This document shows positions 1 to 5,257 of a DNA stretch of 7,213 nucleotides, piece after piece. The stretch lies in NCBI GenBank assembly GCA_946534775.1, contig CAMNCZ010000047.1:1-7213 (forward strand), in the 5' to 3' direction. Position 1 is the stretch's first letter, and every line of letters starts with the position of its first letter. Under the pieces are notes generated by a model. The model saw nothing but the letters and a program-made list of their open reading frames with translations. It searched no databases and was not told the DNA's origin. The position numbers were made by a program, and so were the translations under genes. This DNA comes from an uncultured Eubacteriaceae bacterium (GTDB lineage Bacteria; Bacillota; Clostridia; Lachnospirales; CAG-274).

Positions 1-90
1 TAAATATAGTAAACGACAAAAGTCTTTGGACTTTGGGCGTTTACTTGCGCCGACTAGTCATCACTTCGTTCGATGACGTCGTTTACTGCG

Positions 91-110
91 AGCCGCAAAG
101 CGGCTTTATT
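91..110 (+). terminator. Weak terminator-like hairpin inside the element
   Basis: AGCCGC (91-96), loop AAA, GCGGCT (100-105), followed by TTATT. The stem is 6 bp and G+C-rich, but the T-run is short and interrupted. It could end transcription arriving from the left, or simply be part of the element's folded structure. Confidence 0.3.
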
Positions 111-144
111 CCTTGTACGCAGTCGTGTGCATGCCCCGCAGGGT

Positions 145-180
145 TATAGTAAAGGACATTTTTAAATGTCGTTTACTATA
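145..180. repeat. Near-perfect 36-bp palindrome at the element's right end
   Basis: Bases 145-161 pair with 164-180 around a 2-base loop, with one mismatch in 17 pairs (G154 opposite G171). The left arm begins TATAGTAAAGGACA, a one-mismatch copy of the element's left terminal repeat, so the right end carries a terminal repeat in both orientations. Confidence 0.75.
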
Positions 181-182
181 AT
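153..182 (+). promoter_or_regulatory. Possible outward promoter at the element-chromosome junction
   Basis: TATAAT at 177-182 is a perfect -10 box that straddles the element's right end: its first four bases are element and its last two are flanking DNA. AGGACA at 153-158, 18 bp upstream, matches four of six -35 positions. Initiation near 189 would leave a short leader before the ribosome binding site at 194-199 of the DUF2752 gene. The -35 box is weak and the -10 lies in a palindrome, so activity is inferred. Confidence 0.4.
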
Positions 183-207
183 ACTTTGTTATTGGAAAGT
201 CACTGAT

Positions 208-669
208 ATGAAAATTTTTAATAAGGACATAAAAAACATATTTCCCGGACTTTTGGCGGCATTTTTGTTCTGTACTGTGCTTACGCATATTTACGGCACC
301 TGCTGTCCGATGCGCATAATAACGGGGCTGCCATGCCCTGCCTGTGGTACCACAAGAAGCGTTATTGCGCTTTTGAAGTTTGATTTTAAAACTGCGTTTT
401 GGTATCAGCCCGTTATGCCGCTTTTAGTATTGTTCTGCATTTTTTTCTGCTATAAGCGCTATTACAAAAAGCAAACGGATAAAAGGCTTTTTCTGCGTAT
501 TCTCGGCATTATCCTTGTAATATGCTGCAGCGTATATATTTACCGTATGTTTAAGTATTTCCCGCTGAAAGCACCGCTTGACTACAACCGTAACAATATT
601 ATAAACTCGGTTTATTCACTAATAAAAACCAATAAAACTCAGATAGGAGAGCTACAATATGAGCGATGA
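208..669 (+). CDS. DUF2752 family membrane protein
   Basis: A 153-residue protein carrying the DUF2752 signature GLPCPACGTTR at residues 40-50, preceded by a Cys-Cys pair at 32-33. Three hydrophobic segments (about 11-28, 65-82 and 97-112) suggest a small integral membrane protein. The C-x-x-C pair (C43, C46) between the first two segments could bind metal or be redox active; that is inference, as the family's function is unknown to me. I chose the ATG at 208 because GGAAAG (194-199) lies 8 bases upstream. The in-frame ATG at 166 lies inside the repeat element and lacks a ribosome binding site. The 3' end overlaps the next gene by 11 bases, so the two are probably co-transcribed and translationally coupled. 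The family call is firm; the role is not known. Confidence 0.85.
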   Translation: MKIFNKDIKNIFPGLLAAFLFCTVLTHIYGTCCPMRIITGLPCPACGTTRSVIALLKFDFKTAFWYQPVMPLLVLFCIFFCYKRYYKKQTDKRLFLRILGIILVICCSVYIYRMFKYFPLKAPLDYNRNNIINSVYSLIKTNKTQIGELQYER

Positions 670-976
670 CAACAACCAATATGATAACAACAACCAATAT
701 TATGAAAACTACCCTCCTATGACGCTCGGCGACTGGATGATAACATTTCTTATATTATTCTGCATACCCTGCGTTAATATTGTAATGATTTTTATATGGG
801 CTTTCGGCTCAGACGTAAACCCCAGCAAAAAAACATTCTGTCAAGCCGTTCTTATCGTTATAGCGATCATTACCGTCATAAATCTTTTAATATTTATGTC
901 AAGTATGATGTTTATGATGTCGGAGATAGGACATTCCCACGGTCAATACGGTATGATAAGTTTATTGCTTCACTAA
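659..976 (+). CDS. Small two-helix membrane protein with Asn/Gln/Tyr-rich N-terminus
   Basis: A 105-residue protein. Residues 1-20 are hydrophilic and rich in Asn, Gln, Asp and Tyr. They are followed by two hydrophobic segments (about 25-49 and 62-87) joined by a short polar turn with the sequence SDVNPSKK, and a short tail with two His (92 and 94). The layout of a disordered acidic/polar head, helix, short loop and helix recalls small dispanin/CD225-like or TM2-like proteins, but I cannot assign it to a named family. AGGAGA at 645-650 lies 8 bases before the ATG, inside the end of the DUF2752 gene, and the reading frames overlap by 11 bases. This argues for coupled expression and possibly a shared membrane complex (inference). 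A strong terminator follows directly. Confidence 0.8.
   Translation: MSDDNNQYDNNNQYYENYPPMTLGDWMITFLILFCIPCVNIVMIFIWAFGSDVNPSKKTFCQAVLIVIAIITVINLLIFMSSMMFMMSEIGHSHGQYGMISLLLH
668..700 (+). repeat. Short in-frame tandem repeat encoding D-N-N-(N)-Q-Y
   Basis: GACAACAACCAATAT (668-682) is followed directly by GATAACAACAACCAATAT (683-700): the same unit with one added AAC codon and one synonymous change. This is the pattern expected from slippage or unit duplication in a low-complexity head. Confidence 0.7.
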
Positions 977-992
977 GATTTATCGCATATAA

Positions 993-1030
993 AAACAGGG
1001 ACAAACCCAAAATGTCCCTGTTTATTTTTT
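993..1030. terminator. Bidirectional intrinsic terminator between the membrane pair and nadB
   Basis: An 11-bp perfect stem pairs 993-1003 with 1013-1023 around a 9-base loop. On the plus strand it is followed by ATTTTTT (1024-1030). On the minus strand the stem ends in a run of T derived from the A-run at 991-995. It sits just beyond the stop codons of both convergent genes, and its T-run overlaps the last bases of nadB. Confidence 0.9.
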
Positions 1031-2519
1031 ATTCAACTATATAATGCGCACCGATACTGTCGTGACGTTTCATTGCCGCATCTGCTATAAGCCAGCCCGC
1101 GGTAAGCATATTGTATACTTCCTGCTGCTCGTTTGTGGTGCTTTCAAGGTCAAGCGGTGCAAATACATCACAGCCCTCGGGCATAAACTGTGCGAACCAC
1201 TCCATTATCTCGTGTATCTGCGAACGATGGCGCACTATACCCACAAAATCCATCATTTTACGCTGAATTTCCGATTTTTCGGGCAGTTTACCCACTTTAT
1301 GCACAGGCATTTCATACACAAAATCGGGTGCTTTTCGGTCTATCTCCAATATATGTTCGGCAAGCAGTTTACCGAAAACAATACCCTCAAGCAAAGAGTT
1401 GCTTGCCAGCCTGTTAGCGCCGTGAACACCCGTACAGGCAACCTCGCCTACCGCAAACAATCCCTCAACATTTGTAATGCCCTGCGGAGTTGCAGCCACG
1501 CCGCCCATGTGGAAATGTGCGCCCGGACCAACGGGTATAAGATTTTTGGAAAGATCTACGCCATGAGATTCGCATATTTCCGTAACCGTCGGGAAACGAT
1601 CCCTGAAATCGTGTATAGCCGAGATATCAAGATATATCTTCTCGCCCTTTAAATAATGCGCGTAAACCTCTCTCGCAACCACATCGCGGGGCGCAAGGTC
1701 CTTCATCGGATGCACACCCTCCATAATTTTATCGCCGTTTTCATTTATAAGTATGCCGCCGTCACCACGCACTGCCTCGGATACAAGGCCATAAGCATTG
1801 CCGTCGATAGTAAGCATAGTCGGATGAAACTGGATAAATTCAAGGTTTTTAAGTTCGCAGCCCGCACGGTAAGCCATCGCCATACCGTCACCCGTTATAG
1901 TCGTATCATTTGAAGTTGACGGATAAAGCTGACCTATACCGCCTGTTGCAAGTATGGTATAATCAGCCTTATAGCGCTTTAAATTGCCGTCAAGGTCTCT
2001 TGTTACAACGCCTGCGCACTTTCCGTCTTTAACGCAGAGGTCAAGCGCCATTTCATTGCGCATTATGGTAACGTTATCGTTGATATTTCTTAAAAGCTGT
2101 TCCACAACAAGCAGACCCGTTTTGTCGCCGCCCGCGTGAATAACGCGGTTAAGGCTGTGCGCAGCCTCGCGGCCGAATTGAAGTTCGCCGTTTTCATCGG
2201 TATCGAATTTCATACCCGTATCTATAAATTCACGGATTATCTCGGGCGCCTTTGAAACAAGTGTCATAACCGCTTCTTCGTCATTCTGGTAGCAGCCCGC
2301 CGCCATGGTATCTTTAAAATGCAGGTGATAATCGTCCTCTTTTGAAAGCGCTACGGATATACCGCCCTGCGCCAAAGACGAATTACACGATTTTTCAAGG
2401 CCCTTGGTAACAACGGTTATTTTTCTGCCCTCGCGGCAAAGCTTGCCCGCTACGCTTAAAGCGCCGATACCCGAACCTATAATAAGCACATCACAATCAA
2501 TAACTTTTTCTATTGCCAT
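1029..2519 (-). CDS. nadB: L-aspartate oxidase (quinolinate synthase B subunit)
   Basis: Oxidises L-aspartate to iminoaspartate with FAD, the first step of de novo NAD synthesis. NadA then condenses the product with dihydroxyacetone phosphate to quinolinate. The 496-residue protein has the N-terminal dinucleotide-binding GSGIGA (15-20), SSLAQGGIS (47-55), ATGGIGQLY (191-199), FHPT with H232, APRD with R278, the AHFHMGG segment with H335, the GEVACTGVHGANRLASNS block (358-375) with R370, and a helical C-terminal domain. H232, R278, H335 and R370 correspond to the substrate-site residues known in E. coli NadB (H244, R290, H351, R386). The C-terminus is short, ending soon after IGAHY (489-493). 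A GGGGG ribosome binding site (2527-2531) lies 7 bases before the ATG. No nadA or nadC is adjacent; the gene has its own promoter and terminator, so it looks monocistronic. Fumarate can serve as acceptor in anaerobes (family knowledge). Confidence 0.96.
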   Translation of the reverse strand: MAIEKVIDCDVLIIGSGIGALSVAGKLCREGRKITVVTKGLEKSCNSSLAQGGISVALSKEDDYHLHFKDTMAAGCYQNDEEAVMTLVSKAPEIIREFIDTGMKFDTDENGELQFGREAAHSLNRVIHAGGDKTGLLVVEQLLRNINDNVTIMRNEMALDLCVKDGKCAGVVTRDLDGNLKRYKADYTILATGGIGQLYPSTSNDTTITGDGMAMAYRAGCELKNLEFIQFHPTMLTIDGNAYGLVSEAVRGDGGILINENGDKIMEGVHPMKDLAPRDVVAREVYAHYLKGEKIYLDISAIHDFRDRFPTVTEICESHGVDLSKNLIPVGPGAHFHMGGVAATPQGITNVEGLFAVGEVACTGVHGANRLASNSLLEGIVFGKLLAEHILEIDRKAPDFVYEMPVHKVGKLPEKSEIQRKMMDFVGIVRHRSQIHEIMEWFAQFMPEGCDVFAPLDLESTTNEQQEVYNMLTAGWLIADAAMKRHDSIGAHYIVE

Positions 2520-2582
2520 ATTTTAGCCCCCAATGCCAAGTTTTACCTTCCGTAAAGAAATTTAAAAAAGTTTATTTCCCTA

Positions 2583-2611
2583 ATTATATACCATAGCCCA
2601 AAAATTATCAA
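2583..2611 (-). promoter_or_regulatory. Strong promoter of nadB
   Basis: On the minus strand, TTGATA (2606-2611) and TATAAT (2583-2588) are separated by exactly 17 bp, one mismatch from the sigma-70/SigA consensus. Initiation near 2576 gives a leader of about 57 bases, too short for a typical riboswitch. I could not recognise a regulator site. Confidence 0.85.
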
Positions 2612-2623
2612 GTGCGACAAGCC

Positions 2624-2655
2624 AAATTTTGAAAATTTTTGAAAAATATTTTTTT
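2624..2655. other. Clustered A/T tracts, probable intrinsic bend between divergent promoters
   Basis: Four A- or T-runs are centred near 2627, 2636, 2644 and 2652, roughly 8-9 bp apart, with TTTTGAAAA-type units repeated. Such near-phased tracts often bend DNA or act as an upstream element. They lie between the nadB promoter and the glycosylase promoter. Confidence 0.45.
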
Positions 2656-2668
2656 GCCGTGTATTTTA

Positions 2669-2677
2669 TGGTATACT
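2669..2677 (+). promoter_or_regulatory. Extended -10 promoter of the deoxyinosine glycosylase gene
   Basis: TGGTATACT is an extended -10 element (TGn plus TATACT, one mismatch from TATAAT). I see no good -35 box at the right spacing, only a T-run near 2649-2655. Initiation near 2684 would give a leader of about 15 bases with AAAGGA at 2685-2690. Confidence 0.6.
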
Positions 2678-2698
2678 GTAAACGAAAGGAATGAGACA

Positions 2699-3193
2699 AT
2701 GAAAGAATATGTACATATAAAACACGGTTTTTTGCCTGTATTTGACAAAAATTCGCAAATACTTATACTCGGCACCCTGCCATCTGTAAAATCACGGGAG
2801 AACAATTTTTACTACGGACATCCGCAAAACCGTTTCTGGCGTGTTATATCAAATCTGTATAACGAAGAACTGCCTATCACGACCGCCGATAAGACCGACC
2901 TGCTTTTAAAACACCAAATCGCGCTTTGGGATGTCATTTCGGAATGTGACATAATCGGTTCAAGCGACAGCAGCATAAAAAACGTTGTGCCCACAGATAT
3001 AAACCGTGTATTAAAAAACAGCCGTATCAAGCGGATATATGCCAACGGCGGCACCGCGAAACGGCTGTTTGATAAATTTCAAAAACAAAACTGCGGCAGG
3101 GATGCGATCCAACTGCCATCCACAAGCCCCGCAAACGCGGCCTGCAATTTGGAAAGCCTTATCGAAAGCTGGAAAATTATTTTGGATAAATAG
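2699..3193 (+). CDS. DNA-deoxyinosine glycosylase (uracil-DNA glycosylase superfamily, HDG type)
   Basis: A 164-residue single-domain base-excision enzyme of the kind that removes hypoxanthine arising from adenine deamination in DNA, leaving an abasic site (family knowledge). Visible signatures are ILILGTLPSVKSR (21-33), which corresponds to the superfamily's motif 1 region; YYGHPQNRFW (38-47), whose N44 probably corresponds to the Asn needed for catalysis in family 6 enzymes; ALWDV (75-79); and the LPSTSPAN segment (139-146), which corresponds to the DNA-intercalation motif 2. The ATG at 2699 is preferred over the in-frame ATG at 2639 because AAAGGA (2685-2690) is 8 bases upstream and the extended -10 lies between the two. 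Its stop codon is only 3 bp from that of the convergent stalk-domain gene. Length is normal for the family. Strict hypoxanthine specificity cannot be read from sequence alone. Confidence 0.9.
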   Translation: MKEYVHIKHGFLPVFDKNSQILILGTLPSVKSRENNFYYGHPQNRFWRVISNLYNEELPITTADKTDLLLKHQIALWDVISECDIIGSSDSSIKNVVPTDINRVLKNSRIKRIYANGGTAKRLFDKFQKQNCGRDAIQLPSTSPANAACNLESLIESWKIILDK

Positions 3194-3196
3194 GCA

Positions 3197-4018
3197 TTAC
3201 AGGCTTTCAAGCACTCTCCACGCCTTATTCTGTGTGCGTTTCACCGCATCGTCAACAAGCAGTTTTATAAGCCCGTTTTCCTTTGCGGCATCGGGATTTT
3301 GACCTTTAAATACCGTAAAAGCCATTTTATCGTTATTAAGCGCCCTGAACAGTTCTTTAAGTTCTTTATCCTGCTGCTGCATACTGCGCGGGCAGCTAAG
3401 TTCCGACAAAGCCTTTGCGCCGTCTGTAGAGTCAAGCTGCGCGATAATGGTAGCAACCCCAAGGCAATAACGCTGCTCCTGCTCGCTTTTATCCGAAAGC
3501 TTTTCGTTTAAAACGGCTTTATGGTCTATTGTCTTTTCATCGGAAAATGCCGCCTCGGTCTCGGCTTTTGTGGCTTTAAGCGCTGCATAATCATTTTGGT
3601 CGGACACAATGGCGGATTTTGTCTCCGCATCCCAGCCAAGTTCATAGCCCGAACATTCAAGTATCTCTCTTAACGGCAGCATTGTCCTTCCGTTTATTAT
3701 CTGCACCGTATTTTCAAGTTCTTTATAAGTAAAATTAAGGTCCGCGCCCGCAACTATCATATTGTTTGTCTGTGTCATAAGCACCGTCATATAATAATCG
3801 TTTGAAATAACAACAGACTTGCTCTCTCCGTTCCAATCCACTTTAAAACCAAGTTTTTCAAATACATCCCTTATCGGGATATAAGTGCGTTCATTTATAA
3901 TAACAGGTGTCTGGTCGCTGTATTGTATAGGCGAACCGTCAACAACCACATTTACATCGGCATAAACGGCAGATGTCATCATAACAGCCGCAAATACTGT
4001 ACAAATAAATTTTTTCAT
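3197..4018 (-). CDS. Secreted stalk-domain (copper amine oxidase N-like) protein, downstream paralog
   Basis: A 273-residue protein with a signal peptide (KK at 2-3, hydrophobic core about 5-17, probable cleavage after VYA at 18-20). The exported part starts with two stalk-type repeats, about 24-71 (RTYIPIRDVFEKLGF, then VDWNGESKSV) and 92-139 (RTMLPLREILECSGY, then GWDAETKSA). This is the copper amine oxidase N-terminal-like fold common in Firmicute surface proteins. Despite the name, no amine oxidase catalytic domain is present. Residues 151-273 form a charged, probably helical region I do not recognise. It shares a collinear C-P-x-S ... D-K-x-L ... F ... N-P-D-A pattern with the neighbouring paralog. 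A GAGGTG ribosome binding site (4027-4032) is 8-9 bases before the ATG. It lies downstream of the paralog in the same direction, with a hairpin between. Function is unknown; a cell-envelope role is inferred. Confidence 0.88.
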   Translation of the reverse strand: MKKFICTVFAAVMMTSAVYADVNVVVDGSPIQYSDQTPVIINERTYIPIRDVFEKLGFKVDWNGESKSVVISNDYYMTVLMTQTNNMIVAGADLNFTYKELENTVQIINGRTMLPLREILECSGYELGWDAETKSAIVSDQNDYAALKATKAETEAAFSDEKTIDHKAVLNEKLSDKSEQEQRYCLGVATIIAQLDSTDGAKALSELSCPRSMQQQDKELKELFRALNNDKMAFTVFKGQNPDAAKENGLIKLLVDDAVKRTQNKAWRVLESL

Positions 4019-4037
4019 AAGTTCAGCACCTCTTTTT

Positions 4038-4067
4038 AAAAACGGGCTGATGCAAAAACCAGCCCGT
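4038..4067 (-). terminator. Intercistronic hairpin with short U-run (terminator or attenuator)
   Basis: ACGGGCTG (4042-4049) pairs with CAGCCCGT (4060-4067), an 8-bp G+C-rich stem with a 10-base loop. Read on the minus strand it is followed by TTTT (4041-4038) and then A-rich sequence. It ends only a few bases before the ribosome binding site of the downstream paralog, which has no separate promoter that I can see in this 62-bp gap. Partial read-through is therefore plausible. Confidence 0.65.
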
Positions 4068-4080
4068 AAATAACGTATTG

Positions 4081-5067
4081 TCAGAAATCAAATAATGACA
4101 TACCGTCTGTTGTTGAATACTTGTCACCAAAAACAGACTTAATATCGATATTTCTTTCTTCGCATATCTTGTTGAGCGGTTCAACAGCCTCGCTTGCCTG
4201 TGCGGCAACACCGATAAGAAGCGCAAATACCATACCGAAAGAATCATCACTCATTGCATCCGGGTTATCCTGTGTGAACTGTGCCAATGCAAGCACGTTT
4301 TCAACAAGACCGTCAAATACATCCTGAAGTTTCTTATCCATATCATCAAGACTTTCGGGGCATTCAACTGCCGAGAACTTAGATGTGTAATCCTTTACAA
4401 GTTTTGAAACAAGTGCCGCAGTCTCAGGTGTTATCTCATCGACATTTTCAAGGTCGCCTAAGTTGTCGCCCGCTTTCTGCATATCCTGAAGTACAGTAAA
4501 CATATTGTCAAGGAAAGCGTACTCTTCCGATGTAAATTCGCCCGCAGGCTTTGATTCATCAAACTTATAAGTTTTGTTTTCATCAAAAAGATGTTCAAAC
4601 TTATCTGCCTGAGCATCAAGCACAGTGTAATCGTTGTTATCCGTAACCTTTGCGGACTTTGTTTCGGCATCCCAGTCAAGTGAATAGTTTGCGCTTTCAA
4701 GTATTTCACGCAGCGGAAGCAGTGTTCTGCTATTTACTATCTGTATGGGATTTTCAAGCTTTTTATAACGCAACTTGAAATTTGTATCCATTGAAAGCAT
4801 ACTGTTCGTCTGTGTGCATAACAAAATATTGTGATAATCGTTTGAAAGCGTTACCGCTTTAGTCTCGGCATCCCAGTCAACATCAAATCCCGCCGCCTCG
4901 AATACATCGCGGATAGGTACATAAGTACGGCTGTCAATAATAATAGGTGTCTGGTCGCTGTAGCTTACAAGCTGATCGTTGATGTAAACATTTGCAGTCG
5001 TATCCGCAAATACCGTTGAACCAAACAGCATAAAAGCCGCAAGCGATGCACAAATAAATCTTTTCAT
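4081..5067 (-). CDS. Secreted stalk-domain (copper amine oxidase N-like) protein, upstream paralog
   Basis: A 328-residue paralog of the downstream gene. The signal peptide has KR at 2-3, a hydrophobic core about 5-18 and probable cleavage after VFA (19-21). Two stalk repeats follow: RTYVPIRDVFEAAGF (47-61) with DWDAETKAV (64-72), and RTLLPLREILESANY (114-128) with DWDAETKSA (131-139). The acidic C-terminal part (152-328) is longer than in the neighbour, mostly through an insertion around 165-215. It keeps C236-P-x-S ... D-K-x-L ... F ... N268-P-D-A with the same 32-residue Cys-to-Asn spacing as its paralog. No catalytic domain is recognisable. AAGGGGG (5075-5081) is 7 bases before the ATG, and a near-consensus promoter lies upstream. 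Probably the first gene of a two-gene unit produced by tandem duplication. Export is well supported; function is unknown. Confidence 0.9.
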   Translation of the reverse strand: MKRFICASLAAFMLFGSTVFADTTANVYINDQLVSYSDQTPIIIDSRTYVPIRDVFEAAGFDVDWDAETKAVTLSNDYHNILLCTQTNSMLSMDTNFKLRYKKLENPIQIVNSRTLLPLREILESANYSLDWDAETKSAKVTDNNDYTVLDAQADKFEHLFDENKTYKFDESKPAGEFTSEEYAFLDNMFTVLQDMQKAGDNLGDLENVDEITPETAALVSKLVKDYTSKFSAVECPESLDDMDKKLQDVFDGLVENVLALAQFTQDNPDAMSDDSFGMVFALLIGVAAQASEAVEPLNKICEERNIDIKSVFGDKYSTTDGMSLFDF

Positions 5068-5131
5068 TTTTTGTCCCCCTTAAATGCGTACATTATAAAA
5101 ATGCAGCGTTTTTCGTTTTGAATACATTTTG

Positions 5132-5160
5132 ATTTTATCATAAAACAGTTGATATGTCAA
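5132..5160 (-). promoter_or_regulatory. Strong promoter of the stalk-domain paralogs
   Basis: On the minus strand, TTGACA (5155-5160, perfect consensus) and TAAAAT (5132-5137) are 17 bp apart, with a TGn extension directly before the -10 (TATGATAAAAT). Initiation near 5125 gives a leader of about 58 bases. A second TATAAT (5092-5097) nearer the gene lacks a convincing -35. Confidence 0.85.
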
Positions 5161-5257
5161 TCAAAACAAACTTAACATTATACACCAAAATATCAAGTTT
5201 TTTTAACATAAAAACTTTTGTGTAAGCATATTATATCAAAAAAACGGGATCTAAATA

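Larger units (their letters stand above)
5..180. mobile_element. MITE-like element with 14-bp terminal inverted repeats and TA ends
   Basis: The ends are perfect inverted repeats: TATAGTAAACGACA at 5-18 and TGTCGTTTACTATA at 167-180. The outermost TA on each side could be the TA target duplication typical of Tc1/mariner and IS630-type transposition, which would make the element proper 7-178. It has no coding potential. The octamer CGTTTACT occurs at 38-45, 80-87 and 170-177, and its complement at 8-15, so the end motif is repeated inside the element. Several small hairpins lie within (57-77, 91-105, 145-180). The perfect repeats and small size fit a non-autonomous element mobilised in trans. 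The alternative is a structured intergenic repeat without transposition. No second copy is visible in the window. Confidence 0.6.

Noticed and set aside
166..207. Upstream in-frame start for the DUF2752 gene
   Set aside because: The ATG lies inside the element's terminal repeat and has no ribosome binding site, whereas the ATG at 208 has GGAAAG at ideal spacing and a normal family N-terminus.
1044..1913. Plus-strand open frames opposite nadB
   Set aside because: They are shadows of nadB, with Cys/His/Arg-rich composition and no domain.
2520..2576. Riboswitch or NAD-sensing RNA in the nadB leader
   Set aside because: The leader is only about 57 bases and shows no stable hairpin.
2639..2698. 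Longer N-terminus for the deoxyinosine glycosylase
   Set aside because: The region holds the extended -10 box and the ribosome binding site of the shorter form, and the family signature starts soon after the ATG at 2699.
5161..5257. Promoter of the deacetylase gene
   Set aside because: TTAACA at 5203-5208 is a fair -35, but no acceptable -10 lies at 16-18 bp (TATTAT at 5229 is 20 bp away), so I do not list it as a feature.
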